Shown here: positions 1 to 8,783 of the stretch, piece by piece
Numbering within the stretch: position 1 is the first letter of the stretch
Layout of the letters: each line of letters starts with the position of its first letter
Assembly (NCBI GenBank): GCA_038852285.1
Contig: JAWCKG010000009.1
Span: forward strand, 1 to 48,290
DNA length: 48,290 nt
Direction of reading: 5' to 3'
Source of the DNA: Candidatus Bathyarchaeia archaeon
GTDB taxonomy: Archaea > Thermoproteota > Bathyarchaeia > 40CM-2-53-6 > DTGE01
The notes under the pieces: model-generated
The model's database searches: none
What the model saw: the letters and a program-made list of their open reading frames with translations, nothing else
Told to the model about the DNA's origin: nothing
Position numbers and translations under genes: made by a program

Positions 1-559
1 AGTCAGCGGTTAAACCTGTTCGAAGCATGGTTGAAACCCTAGGGGCGAGGGATCTCCCCGTGGAGGTTGCGCCTATCAACAGGATGCTGGGCTTAACCTC
101 CCTCACTAGGTCGACGATGACCTGGCTGTATGGGTCGTCCCTGAAGTCCCTTAAAACAGGATGAGAGTAAACGTATACTTTCATCACACCGTATTTGAGG
201 AGCTCTTGGGCGCATTCCTCCACGCCGTCGCCCAGCAATACGGCTACCAAAGGCTCCCCCAGCTTTTCAGCCAGCTCTAACCCCTTCCCCACCAGCTCGT
301 AAACCACGGGCGCCAGCTTTCCCTCCCTCTGCTCAGCGAACACCATAACTCCCTTATACTGGGACAAATCCACCTCTTTTAGCTCCCTTCTCTCGATGGA
401 TATGGCTGAGACTGGACATCGGGATACGCATATTCCACAGAACCTGCAATCTTTGAACTCCGGATATCCGTCCACTAACACGACGCATCCGAAGGGGCAG
501 ACCTCAGCGCACAGCCCGCACTTCACACATTTCTCCTTTTCAACAGTGATCTCAGGCAT
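1..559 (-). CDS. etfA: Electron transfer flavoprotein alpha subunit with N-terminal ferredoxin domain (3' partial)
   Basis: My own translation of the minus strand from the ATG at 559-557 gives an open frame that runs off the left edge, so the FAD-binding C-terminal half is missing. The N-terminus carries two 4Fe-4S cysteine clusters (CVKCGLCAEVCP, then CRFCGICVSRCP), followed by the ETF alpha N-domain (VMVFAEQREGKL, then VLLGDGVEE). Ferredoxin-fused EtfA is known from anaerobic bacteria and archaea, where EtfAB passes electrons between acyl-CoA or 2-hydroxyacid dehydrogenases and ferredoxin or quinone, in some complexes by electron bifurcation. It lies 13 nt after etfB in the same operon and is divergent from a GlcD-like oxidase, which suggests an EtfAB-oxidase complex. 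The family call is firm; bifurcation is inference. Confidence 0.92.
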   Translation of the reverse strand, partial: MPEITVEKEKCVKCGLCAEVCPFGCVVLVDGYPEFKDCRFCGICVSRCPVSAISIERRELKEVDLSQYKGVMVFAEQREGKLAPVVYELVGKGLELAEKLGEPLVAVLLGDGVEECAQELLKYGVMKVYVYSHPVLRDFRDDPYSQVIVDLVREVKPSILLIGATSTGRSLAPRVSTMLRTGLTAD

Positions 560-572
560 CTCGAACACCCGT

Positions 573-1358
573 TTATAAGACCTTTAATTCCCTAAGCTTC
601 ATGTACAGGGTTTCCGCCTGAACCCTAGGGGGGCCTTCTATCGTCTCCCCCTTAGAGGGTGGTTCAGGAGTGAACACCTTGATCACCTGGGTCGGCGACC
701 CATCCAACCCGTATCTTGACTGCTCGCCTTCCAAGTCTCCAGCCCCCCATTTCTTAATCTCCGCTTTCCTCGCCATCAACTTCGTTTTAAGGGATGGGAG
801 CCTAGGCTCGTTTATTCCCTTCAACACCGTGATCAAGCATGGCAGGGGGCATTTAATCACCTCCACGCCGTCCTCTACAAGCTTCTCCACCACCAAGCAA
901 TCCTCAGCTATTTCGTTAATCCTGTTCACGTAGGCTACGTGGGGTATTCCAAGCTCCTGAGCCAGTCCAGGACCCACCTGGCCTGTATCTCCATCGGTGG
1001 TTTTCATCCCACATATGACCAAGTCGAATCGACCGATCTTCCTGATTCCGCAAGCCAACGTATAGGAGGTGGCGAGCGTGTCGGCGCCTGCAAAGGCCTT
1101 ATCCGTCAACAATACTCCCTCGTCACAGCCCATCGCCAAAGCGTCCCTTACAGCTTCCTCAGCTTGAGGAGGACCCATGCTGATCACCGTCACCTTCCCC
1201 CCAACCTTCTCCCTGATCCTTAACCCCTCCTCAATGGCGTGGAGGTCGAAGGGGTTAATGACCGCTGGAACCCCCTCCCTCATCAAAGTCCCGGTTTTAG
1301 GATCTATTTTCACCTCAGTGGTCTCAGGCACCTGTTTCACGCAAACCACGATCTCCAA
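573..1358 (-). CDS. etfB: Electron transfer flavoprotein beta subunit
   Basis: The 261-residue protein matches the EtfB family along its length. It starts MEIVVCVKQVPETTEVKI, has the central nucleotide-binding region (DLVICGMKTTDGDTGQVGPGLA) and the conserved segment VLKGINEPRLPSLK. EtfB forms a heterodimer with EtfA and binds AMP, or a second FAD in bifurcating ETFs. Translation starts at a TTG (1358-1356), preceded by a strong Shine-Dalgarno AGGAGG (complement of 1367-1372) at 8-nt spacing. The gene leads a two-gene operon with etfA and shares a 177-bp divergent control region with the FAD-linked oxidase at 1536. Confidence 0.95.
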   Translation of the reverse strand: MEIVVCVKQVPETTEVKIDPKTGTLMREGVPAVINPFDLHAIEEGLRIREKVGGKVTVISMGPPQAEEAVRDALAMGCDEGVLLTDKAFAGADTLATSYTLACGIRKIGRFDLVICGMKTTDGDTGQVGPGLAQELGIPHVAYVNRINEIAEDCLVVEKLVEDGVEVIKCPLPCLITVLKGINEPRLPSLKTKLMARKAEIKKWGAGDLEGEQSRYGLDGSPTQVIKVFTPEPPSKGETIEGPPRVQAETLYMKLRELKVL

Positions 1359-1499
1359 TGTTAAATCCTCCTAACCGAGCCGAGTTGACACGTAAAGCCT
1401 AAGGTACATATGCCGCCAATAAATCTACCGGAAAAAAAATTATAGCAACCTTCACCATCCTCCTCCGATATTCGGTTCAGGAGATCTGGGAAACTTAGA

Positions 1500-1515
1500 A
1501 ACGTTAAATAACGTT
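1500..1515 (+). promoter_or_regulatory. Inverted repeat overlapping a leaderless-type TATA box of the GlcD gene
   Basis: A perfect 7-bp inverted repeat with a 2-nt spacer (AACGTTA-AA-TAACGTT) lies 20 bp before the ATG at 1536. Its centre TTAAATA (1504-1510) is 26-32 nt before that ATG, the expected TATA position for an archaeal leaderless transcript. A repressor bound here would cover the TATA box. The repeat is seen directly; operator function is inferred. Confidence 0.45.
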
Positions 1516-1535
1516 TCACCGCTATAACGTGTCGA

Positions 1536-2960
1536 ATGGAGGTCGAAGGCGCTTTGCCATCATACGGTAAGGTAACTGGGGAGCTTTTAGACAAGTTGAA
1601 GAGAATTGTAGGCGAAGAAAACATTATTGTTGAGGGGCCTTCCATGAAGGATTACTCCCATGACGAGATGGCTGAAGAGATAGCGATCACCCATATGCCC
1701 GATGTGGTGGTGAAGCCGGGGAACGCCGAGGAGGTTTCAAGGGTGCTGAAACTCGCCAACGAGTATTTGATACCCGTCACTCCTAGGGGGGCTGGAACCG
1801 GACTCAGCGGTGGGGCTGTTCCAGTTTACGGCGGGATAGTTCTATGCTTGGAGCGCATGAACAGCGTTCTCGAAGTGGATGAAGATAATTTAATGATGAC
1901 TGTGGAGGCTGGGGCTCCGTTGATGAACATCTACAAGGCGTTGGAAGGAACAGGCCTATTCTTCCCCCCACATCCTGGAGATGAAAGCGCTCAGATAGGA
2001 GCTTCAGTGGCCACCAACGCTGGGGGAGCGAGAACCGTGAAGTACGGGGTCATGAGGGACTACGTGAAGGGCGCTGAAGTTGTGTTGCCTACTGGTGAAA
2101 TCCTGAACTTAGGTGGGAAGTTGATGAAGAACAATACGGGTTATAGCCTCCTCCACCTTTTAATTGGAAGCGAAGGAACATTGGCCGTCTTCACGAAGGT
2201 CGTTTTAAGGCTGCTGCCTAAACCCAAGGAGTCCATGATCCTCATCATGCAGTTCAACGAGGTGGGCGACGCCATATCCGCCGTCCCCGACATTTTAAAA
2301 AGCGGGGAGATACCTCTAGGACTAGAATACTTGGAGAGGCAGTGCATAACCCCTACGGAGAAGCTGACCGGGGAAACCTGGCCCGCCAAGGGAGAAGCCT
2401 TCCTGATGGTGGTAGTCGTGGGGAAAAGCGAAGACGAATTATACTCCATATGCGAGGATATAGCTAAAGTAGGGGAGCGTAGGGGAGCCTCAGACATACT
2501 GTTAGCGGACAAAAAGAGGGATCAAGACGCCATCATGAATATTCGAAGCAATATATACGAGGGATTAAAGCCTGAAACCCTTGAAATCCTCGACGTAGGC
2601 GTACCTCCAAGCAGAATCGCGGAGTTCGTTCGCACCGTCAAGAAGATTTCATCCGAAGAAACCGTGTTCTTGCCAGTCTACGGCCACGCGGCGGACGGCA
2701 ACGTCCACGTCCACGTGATGAAGACTGGGCTGGGGGAAAACTGGAAAGACACGTATCTCCGAGTTAAACAAAGACTGTTCGAGGCTGGGAAGGCGCTGGG
2801 CGGCGTGATCACAGCGGAGCATGGAGTTGGAGCTCAGAAAATACCGGACCTACACTACACCCTAACAAGAAAGGAAATAGAGTTGATGAAGGCCCTTAAA
2901 AGGGTCTTCGACCCAAACAACATCATGAACCCGGGAAAAGTGCTACCGCCTGACCTGTGA
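1536..2960 (+). CDS. glcD: FAD-linked oxidase, GlcD/D-lactate dehydrogenase type (ETF-associated)
   Basis: A 474-residue FAD-dependent 2-hydroxyacid dehydrogenase of the glycolate oxidase GlcD family. The PCMH-type FAD-binding domain has the diphosphate loop PRGAGTGLSGG at residues 83-93. The C-terminal oxidase domain has GHAADGNVHVH and TAEHGVGAQK, and the family-typical end FDPNNIMNPGK. It is divergent from etfBA, and in anaerobes this arrangement usually marks an EtfAB-coupled lactate or glycolate dehydrogenase. The substrate cannot be read from sequence. A TATA-like box 26-32 nt before the ATG suggests leaderless transcription. A second, clearly different paralogue lies at 22129. Confidence 0.9.
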   Translation: MEVEGALPSYGKVTGELLDKLKRIVGEENIIVEGPSMKDYSHDEMAEEIAITHMPDVVVKPGNAEEVSRVLKLANEYLIPVTPRGAGTGLSGGAVPVYGGIVLCLERMNSVLEVDEDNLMMTVEAGAPLMNIYKALEGTGLFFPPHPGDESAQIGASVATNAGGARTVKYGVMRDYVKGAEVVLPTGEILNLGGKLMKNNTGYSLLHLLIGSEGTLAVFTKVVLRLLPKPKESMILIMQFNEVGDAISAVPDILKSGEIPLGLEYLERQCITPTEKLTGETWPAKGEAFLMVVVVGKSEDELYSICEDIAKVGERRGASDILLADKKRDQDAIMNIRSNIYEGLKPETLEILDVGVPPSRIAEFVRTVKKISSEETVFLPVYGHAADGNVHVHVMKTGLGENWKDTYLRVKQRLFEAGKALGGVITAEHGVGAQKIPDLHYTLTRKEIELMKALKRVFDPNNIMNPGKVLPPDL

Positions 2961-3150
2961 TCACGAAGCTAACTAAACCATTCCATGAGTTTAAATCTCC
3001 ATCTAATCAGACTTGCCCTGAAAATGTTTAAGGGGAGGTATAAGGTTAAAGCGTTTCAGACTTGCTTCAACACGCCGGGTCGGCCGCAGTTAAACGCGGC
3101 TACCGGGCGATGTTAAGGTTTTCAGACGAATAAGCGCTCAGGGGAGGAAT

Positions 3151-4983
3151 ATGACAGAAAAACGGCAATTCGCGTCGTTGTTAGTCATCGTTTCACTCAT
3201 CGGAGCCTTAGGCTTTCTCTTGGTTACCCATCCCCCTGAGCTTCAAATAGGCTCAAAGGATATAGCAATCGCCAAGTATCAAGCCACCTTCCATTTAAAC
3301 GGAACCTTACAGGAACAATACACGTATAGGGTAGAGGCGGCTGGAAAATACCGGATGCTGTATAGGGCATGGGATGTCCCCCTTACAATCGAAGATACGA
3401 GTTTTCCAAGCGTCGAAGTCCGCGCCGTGGATCCGCCTCAAGGAGCCTACGTCTACGTGAAGGATTATGAGGGAAGGCTTTACCTGAGCCCGGAAGATCA
3501 GAGCGTAGGCTCCCAAGCCTCGAGTATGGCTTATTTAAACGAGGCTGGGGCGTTTAAACCCGATTACTACAGTCCAGGGCTTTACCAAGTTAACTACATC
3601 TTCACCCTGCATCCGCCGATCGAGTACGATGACGAGTCATCACACCTAAATTTGAAGCTCGCCTCAAACCACCTACCCTACGAATCCGTAGTAATCGTCG
3701 TCAAAGAGGCGGCTCAAGTAGAGGAAGCTTACCTTCATCCACCGAGCTTAAGAAAAGAACGGGTGGGAAATGAACTGATCATACGTGGATCGTGTCCTGA
3801 GGATCAACTCCTTGAAGTTGAGTTGCTGCTGAAAAAAGACGCATTGTCAAGTATGGAGGGCTTCCCTCAACGGGTGGAGGGCGTTAAAGCCAAGACTAGA
3901 CTCGCCAACTTGGCCTACGGGCTTCCATACCACGCTGCCACGTTCATTAAATACGCTTCATACCTCATCGCCCCGGCGATTCCAGCCGCTCTCTCATATG
4001 TTTACTGGAGGCATGGGAGGGAGAGGCGATACGTTACCCCCAGATACCTTAGCTATCCACCCGTCAAAAGGAAGCCGTGGCTGGTGAACCTAATCTTTAA
4101 AGGCGATGTCAGCGACTTCGATGAAAACGGGTTATACGCCACCCTCCTAGACCTCCACATGAGGGGGAAACTGAAAGTTAAGGTGAAAGAGTCATCAAAA
4201 GGAAAGGAAGGAGGGCTGCAGGTACAGGTTCTTGACACCCGAGGCGACGACGAATATGAAACAATGGTGCTGAGGTTTTTTTCGGAGAACGCTCCGAAAG
4301 GCGTATTCGACACCGACGAAGTGAAGAAGCTGGTGGAGGAGGCTAAAAAACAGGGATATCCGCCGGCTAATCTTTTAAAGATAAAAGACGGTTTGAGATC
4401 CCTTATTTCCTATCGAAACGAGAAAGCTGTATCCGAATTCGCTTTCAGTGGTCGAAGAAGAGTCGTGAAGCTCCTGCCCGCGCCGGGAATCCTGCTGGCT
4501 CTGAGCATATTGTTGATGCTCCCTTACCCATATGTGCGAGGCGTGGCCTGGAAGGCCTCAGCCCTGTCCGCTTTCAGCCTCGTACAGCTCGCCGTGGCCC
4601 TCGCTTATCCTTCAACGCTGTTTGGAAGATGGAGGGGCGAGCATTATAAGGAGAAGATGGAGTGGGACGCGTTCAAGAATACGCTTTCAAACCTCGCCCA
4701 GATGGAAAGGTATGGGCCTCAAGACATATCCATGTGGGGTGAGTGGCTGGTATATGGCACGGCGCTTGGAGTTGGCGGCAAGGTGGTTGAAGCCATGAGG
4801 AAGATGCGCGTGGAAATGCCTGAGTTAGATAGCTTCGCATCGATACCGGTGATCCTTCATCCCGTGATCTTCACGCCGATTGAACCCATGGCGACTCCTT
4901 CCAGTAGCTCGATGGGAGGGTCCTTCGGAGGAGGGTTTGGAGGCGGCGGAGGCTTCGGGGGAGGGGGAGGGGGAGCGCGATAA
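3151..4983 (+). CDS. DUF2207-type predicted membrane protein with Gly-rich tail
   Basis: 610 residues. An N-terminal signal/anchor helix (about residues 8-26) is followed by a beta-rich extracytoplasmic region with the DUF2207 pattern. A membrane helix follows near 265-285, then a soluble cytoplasmic part, then two close helices near 445-490. The last 20-25 residues are almost only Gly, Phe and Ser, the typical DUF2207 tail. The function is unknown; family members are often found beside LemA proteins, as here (LemA at 5257, convergent). A ribosome-binding site GGAGGAA lies just before the ATG. The family assignment rests on architecture and the tail. Confidence 0.8.
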   Translation: MTEKRQFASLLVIVSLIGALGFLLVTHPPELQIGSKDIAIAKYQATFHLNGTLQEQYTYRVEAAGKYRMLYRAWDVPLTIEDTSFPSVEVRAVDPPQGAYVYVKDYEGRLYLSPEDQSVGSQASSMAYLNEAGAFKPDYYSPGLYQVNYIFTLHPPIEYDDESSHLNLKLASNHLPYESVVIVVKEAAQVEEAYLHPPSLRKERVGNELIIRGSCPEDQLLEVELLLKKDALSSMEGFPQRVEGVKAKTRLANLAYGLPYHAATFIKYASYLIAPAIPAALSYVYWRHGRERRYVTPRYLSYPPVKRKPWLVNLIFKGDVSDFDENGLYATLLDLHMRGKLKVKVKESSKGKEGGLQVQVLDTRGDDEYETMVLRFFSENAPKGVFDTDEVKKLVEEAKKQGYPPANLLKIKDGLRSLISYRNEKAVSEFAFSGRRRVVKLLPAPGILLALSILLMLPYPYVRGVAWKASALSAFSLVQLAVALAYPSTLFGRWRGEHYKEKMEWDAFKNTLSNLAQMERYGPQDISMWGEWLVYGTALGVGGKVVEAMRKMRVEMPELDSFASIPVILHPVIFTPIEPMATPSSSSMGGSFGGGFGGGGGFGGGGGGAR

Positions 4984-5256
4984 AAATCCTCTCTCAACCA
5001 AAAGCTAGTTAAACTATCTTAAAAAATAACGTAAAAAGCCCTTTCCCCATCTAACGAAGCTTGCCCATAAATCCTGACATATCCTAATAACCCTAGGGTG
5101 CGAATAGGTCCCGCCTTTCATTCGTTATCAATAGTGGGGTTCATGGGATTAATTTAACTTGAGTCCGATATATTTGGATGTCCTCTGTGGAAGGGGTTCG
5201 CCGATAAGGTTGATGGGGACGATCAACACTTTAACGGCGGACCGTTAGATTTCTTT

Positions 5257-5820
5257 CTAAAATTCGATTCTCGGCCGTCTTTCTATCTCCTCCTCGAACT
5301 GGAGGTACGGTATTTTAGTTAGGCCGATGAGGCTGGCTACGAGCTTTGATGGTATCGTATCGCACATGATGTTGTATTCTTGGCCAATGTTGTTGTAGGT
5401 GTATCTTTGCCTCGCGATCTCGTCTTCCACGTTTTTAACGGCTTCCATAAGGCTTGCCACATTTGTCGAGGTTTTCAGGTCTGGGTAACTCTCAGCCACG
5501 GCTAGAATGTTCCCCAAGATCTGTCTGGATTGCCTGTCAACTTCTCCTAATCCTTCAGCGCCCGCCTTAAAGACCATGGACCTCAAGCTAGTAACCTTTT
5601 CTAGAACATCCCTCTCAAACTTGGCGTAACTTTTAACGGAGTCCACCAGCTGCTCAATCATGTCAAGCCTCTTTTTCAACGCGACTCTAACCTGCCCCAA
5701 AGTCGCTTCAGCCGAATTCTTAAGGCTGAAAAACCTGTTGTATGTTGATATGAAATACACTATTAGCCCAATGATTATGAGTATTGGAATAACCAGTAAA
5801 ACCCACCCAAGCAAGCTCAA
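5257..5820 (-). CDS. lemA: LemA family protein
   Basis: 187 residues with one N-terminal membrane helix (about residues 4-26) and then a long helical region. The LemA hallmark pattern is present: [29 protein letters not shown] near residue 30, and [14 protein letters not shown] near the C-terminus. LemA proteins are membrane-anchored helical bundles of unknown biochemical role, commonly encoded with DUF2207 or TPM-domain proteins. The start is a TTG at 5820-5818, with a purine-rich GGGGATGAG upstream. It converges on the DUF2207 gene; the 273 bp between them shows no other gene. Confidence 0.92.
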   Translation of the reverse strand: MSLLGWVLLVIPILIIIGLIVYFISTYNRFFSLKNSAEATLGQVRVALKKRLDMIEQLVDSVKSYAKFERDVLEKVTSLRSMVFKAGAEGLGEVDRQSRQILGNILAVAESYPDLKTSTNVASLMEAVKNVEDEIARQRYTYNNIGQEYNIMCDTIPSKLVASLIGLTKIPYLQFEEEIERRPRIEF

Positions 5821-5891
5821 AGCTCATCCCCATTAAAATAGGTTAACGAGTATTTAACATTCTCGATGTTCGGTCAACTGACTTGTCTTGC

Positions 5892-6152
5892 CTACTTTGG
5901 CCGGTCTAAGTTTTTCCGGCCTCTCACGCTTTTGATGCTGTCGACCCATTTGACGAGTTCAAGGGGAACCTCAATGGACTCCACGTTCCGTTCCAGGTAG
6001 TTTTTTATGACGGAGGACACGAAGTCCGCTCGGTTGGCGAAGCCTAAGAGGCGCCCGCTGTCGGAGTCGATGTACGCGTCGATGGTTTTGAGAAGGTTTT
6101 CAGTGAGTTTGATTGTGCCGTAGGGGTTTCGCCTGCGGCCTTTTTGATTCAT
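5892..6152 (-). CDS. Small ribbon-helix-helix protein, putative regulator
   Basis: 86 residues. After a basic N-terminus, residues about 13-55 read like a ribbon-helix-helix fold: a strand (GTIKLTENLLKTIDAYI), a turn, then a helix (FANRADFVSSVIKNYLER). This resembles archaeal CopG/ParD-like proteins that bind DNA as dimers. The rest is short and charged. There is no toxin gene next to it; the upstream LemA frame starts 72 bp away on the same strand. The target is unknown, and the fold is called from the pattern only. Confidence 0.6.
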   Translation of the reverse strand: MNQKGRRRNPYGTIKLTENLLKTIDAYIDSDSGRLLGFANRADFVSSVIKNYLERNVESIEVPLELVKWVDSIKSVRGRKNLDRPK

Positions 6153-6274
6153 GGGTGTTTATTTGCTTTTTTCCGTTATATATTAAAGCTGACTGGTTCA
6201 TGGCTTTCAAACGATTAAAGCCTCAGCCACCCTTACCGTACAGTTTCCTTGGAGGGCGTCGTAGAAGGCGCGGC

Positions 6275-7420
6275 TCATGAAACATGATGTTCATCGTCCT
6301 TTAAGGGAAACTCCTTGGAACGCGTATTCGTGAAGCAGGCTATATACGCTTTAAGGCGTGTTTTCACCCAAAGGCGGGAAGAGGGAAACCTTCTCCCCCA
6401 TCTTATCAGCGCATAGATGAGGATGAGCGGGAAGCTCAATAAGGCCGCTGCTAACATGAAACTCGGTTTACCTTCGGCTTGCGGTTTAACCGGTTTTTCA
6501 TGATATACTTTATCTAAAGGTTCGGTGGATAGGATGCATAAAGTGGCTGTGACGACTTTAGCTGTTTCGACCAGACGACTTGGATAAAGGGTTTCCGGCA
6601 AGTCTAACGGGCTGTGAATATATGTTGTATCTTCATCCCATAGACGGATGATTCTTAGCCCACGTCCTAGAAAAACGTGGCTGTCGCTTCCCTCAACTCC
6701 CAGGATGCTCGCCTCGCATCGGAACTCCTTGAATCCCAACACTCTGGAGACGTTTAACAAGAGGTCGGCGAGGGTCTTTGACCCCTCATCCGCGTACATG
6801 ACGGTTATGGCTTGACCTCTCCCCACGCCGTCAAGGCAGATTCCTCCTACAGCGTTTTTAAGAGAAGCCTCATTCTCCTTCATCCACGCGGATGAACCGA
6901 TGAACCCGATTTCCTCACCCGAAAAGGCGATGAAAACCAATGTTCGATTCCAATCCCGTAAGCTCATGACGTAGGCGACCTCCATCATCACCGCCACCCC
7001 AGCTGCGTTGTCGTCCGCGCCCGGCGCCGAAACATATGGATCGTTCGACACGGAATCGTAATGAGCGAACAATAGGACGTGTTCACCGCTTCCACCAACG
7101 CCTGGCCTACAAGCAACCACGTTTAACCCCACCAGTCTATCCTCAGGGATAAGAGAAAAGCTATGGAAAGCCACATTAAAACCTCTCAGAGCGGAGAAAT
7201 GGCTGTATAAGTATTCAGCCGAAAGATTCGCACCACCTGATAGCGCGAACCTGGTTTCGAAAGCCGCTAAATCCTCCACATAACTCATCATCCTTTCACC
7301 GGAAACTTGGTCCAACGAGAACATCCACTCTTCGTTCCCCTTCACTATAAGAGTTGAAGGCATTGAAACCGCTAACGCCAGAAGGGCGAAGGCTCTCGCC
7401 CAACATTCAAACTTGTTCAT
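6275..7420 (-). CDS. Membrane-anchored M28 family metallopeptidase
   Basis: 381 residues with an N-terminal signal-like helix (about 9-27), an exported peptidase domain and a C-terminal membrane helix (about 325-345) with a short basic cytoplasmic tail. The co-catalytic zinc ligands of family M28 are in place: His120 in HYDS, the GADDNAAG motif (134-141), the Glu pair at 169-170 in SGEEIGF, Asp197 in CLDG, and His269 in YIHSP. M28 enzymes are mostly aminopeptidases. The topology places the active site outside the cell, consistent with scavenging peptides. The Asp-rich metal site is intact, so it should be active. Confidence 0.88.
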   Translation of the reverse strand: MNKFECWARAFALLALAVSMPSTLIVKGNEEWMFSLDQVSGERMMSYVEDLAAFETRFALSGGANLSAEYLYSHFSALRGFNVAFHSFSLIPEDRLVGLNVVACRPGVGGSGEHVLLFAHYDSVSNDPYVSAPGADDNAAGVAVMMEVAYVMSLRDWNRTLVFIAFSGEEIGFIGSSAWMKENEASLKNAVGGICLDGVGRGQAITVMYADEGSKTLADLLLNVSRVLGFKEFRCEASILGVEGSDSHVFLGRGLRIIRLWDEDTTYIHSPLDLPETLYPSRLVETAKVVTATLCILSTEPLDKVYHEKPVKPQAEGKPSFMLAAALLSFPLILIYALIRWGRRFPSSRLWVKTRLKAYIACFTNTRSKEFPLKDDEHHVS

Positions 7421-7512
7421 CGCGACTCATTAATCATTGAAGCGAGTCAAGTGTAACCTTTCTTTCGCTTCCTTAAAAATCAGCCTCATCCCCCTTCTAT
7501 CTCCATGAAGGC

Positions 7513-7716
7513 TCATGCCGATTGAGATTTCTTATCGAAGCATTTCTCTATCAGGGTGGATGGCGAACGGGCTTTCACATTTCCCAATCGACCCTTAATC
7601 TCATTCCGACCTCCCTTACGAGCCCCTTTTTTCCAGGCGTCAATCATGGTGATGATGAAGGCATAAGCGTATCCCTTGTTGCTCTTTAGAGTTTTGAAGA
7701 GAAAATCTGGGAAAAG
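7513..7716 (-). other. Open frame without a normal start in a 321-bp divergent gap (possible gene remnant)
   Basis: Between the M28 peptidase and the LLM oxidoreductase the minus strand is open from about 7716 to a TGA at 7513-7515, about 67 codons. The peptide has a natural composition (for example YAYAFIITMIDAWKKGARK). The only ATG is internal, leaving about 38 codons. I do not recognise it. It could be a decayed gene end or chance. Confidence 0.2.
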
Positions 7717-7724
7717 AATTTAAA
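7717..7724 (+). promoter_or_regulatory. TATA-like box of the LLM oxidoreductase gene
   Basis: An AATTTAAAC stretch lies about 20-27 nt before the TTG start at 7742, where an archaeal TATA box for a leaderless or near-leaderless transcript belongs. No Shine-Dalgarno is evident before the TTG. Confidence 0.4.
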
Positions 7725-7741
7725 CTAGGGAGTTTGATTGG

Positions 7742-8743
7742 TTGGTTTGGGGTGTCTGTGTGGAGTTTGGCTTAAACCCGAAGATGTTTGGAGACTACTT
7801 TGAGGAGGCGTTGGAGCAGACCTTACTGGCTGAGAAGGTTGGTTTTAGCTCTGTTTGGATCATGGAGCATCATTGCAATAAGGAGTACCTGCCCTCGCCC
7901 ATGCTGGCCCTCGGAACCTTAGCGGCCCACGCTAGAAAAATGAAGGTGGGCACGAACATCATGATTCTCCCAATCAACGATCCTGTAAGGGTCGCGGAGG
8001 AAGGTGCCATGCTGGACGTGCTTACAAAGGGCAAGTTCATCCTCGGAGTCGGCGTGGGCTATAGACCTGCGGACTTTAACACCTTCGGCATACCATTGAA
8101 GGAGAGGGCTGGAAGGATGGAGGAGCAGCTGGAAATAATAAAACGTTTATGGACAGAGGAATCCGTTTCACATGAAGGACGGTTCTACAGGTTTAGGGAT
8201 GTGACCATCGATCCTAGACCTGTTCAGAAGCCTCGACCTCCAATATGGATTGGAGGATGGATGAAGAGGGCCATAGAGCGGGCGGCTGAGATGGGTGACG
8301 CCTGGTTTCCAGGACCGGTTGGAGAACTGCCTAGGCTGGAGGAAGGGCTGAGAATCTATAAGGATGCTTTGAAACGATTGGGAAGAGACGTATCCGACCT
8401 AAAGATTCCTTTGAACAGGGAGCTCTATGTAGCTGAAAACCATGACAGGGCTGTGGAGGAGGCTAAGCCTCACCTCATACACATGTACCTAGGGGACTAC
8501 GCGGCCTCAGAGCATCCATTCTTCACTGGGGACGCAGAGGAGAGCTTTGAGAAAATCGCTCAGAACCGGTTTATTGTAGGCGACCCGGATGAATGCATCG
8601 CATCCATCGAAAAATATAGGAGTCGACTTAACGTTAACCACATGGTTTTCCGGATGCACTTCCCAGGAATCAGCCACGACCGTGTCATTAACTCCATCAG
8701 GCTGTTTGGGGAGAAAGTAATCCCATACTTTGCCGAGGAATAA
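7742..8743 (+). CDS. LLM-class flavin/F420-dependent oxidoreductase
   Basis: 333 residues of the bacterial luciferase-like monooxygenase fold (TIM barrel). Family segments seen are VWIMEHHC near residue 40, GTLAAHARKMKVGTNIMILP, FILGVGVGYRPADFNTFGIP, and the phosphate-binding PPIWIGG near residue 165. Archaeal members often use coenzyme F420 rather than FMN, but the cofactor and substrate cannot be read here. The start used is TTG at 7742; an in-frame GTG at 7760 would give the more usual short N-terminus. The gene stands alone between a divergent peptidase and the convergent Mo-cofactor genes. Confidence 0.85.
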   Translation: MVWGVCVEFGLNPKMFGDYFEEALEQTLLAEKVGFSSVWIMEHHCNKEYLPSPMLALGTLAAHARKMKVGTNIMILPINDPVRVAEEGAMLDVLTKGKFILGVGVGYRPADFNTFGIPLKERAGRMEEQLEIIKRLWTEESVSHEGRFYRFRDVTIDPRPVQKPRPPIWIGGWMKRAIERAAEMGDAWFPGPVGELPRLEEGLRIYKDALKRLGRDVSDLKIPLNRELYVAENHDRAVEEAKPHLIHMYLGDYAASEHPFFTGDAEESFEKIAQNRFIVGDPDECIASIEKYRSRLNVNHMVFRMHFPGISHDRVINSIRLFGEKVIPYFAEE

Positions 8744-8770
8744 ACGGTTAATGAAGACGATTTGAACGAG

Positions 8771-8783
8771 TTCTTTATTTTTT
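8771..8783 (+). terminator. T-rich transcription terminator after the LLM gene
   Basis: A run TTCTTTATTTTTT starts 28 nt after the stop of the LLM gene. Archaeal RNA polymerase stops at such U-tracts. It just overlaps the stop codon of the convergent mobA. Confidence 0.45.

Noticed and set aside
4905-4980. GGA/GGC-rich low-complexity repeat
   Set aside because: It encodes the Gly-rich tail that is normal for DUF2207 proteins, not a separate DNA repeat.
5892-6152. Toxin-antitoxin system based on the ribbon-helix-helix protein
   Set aside because: No toxin-like gene adjoins it; the neighbours are LemA and an M28 peptidase.
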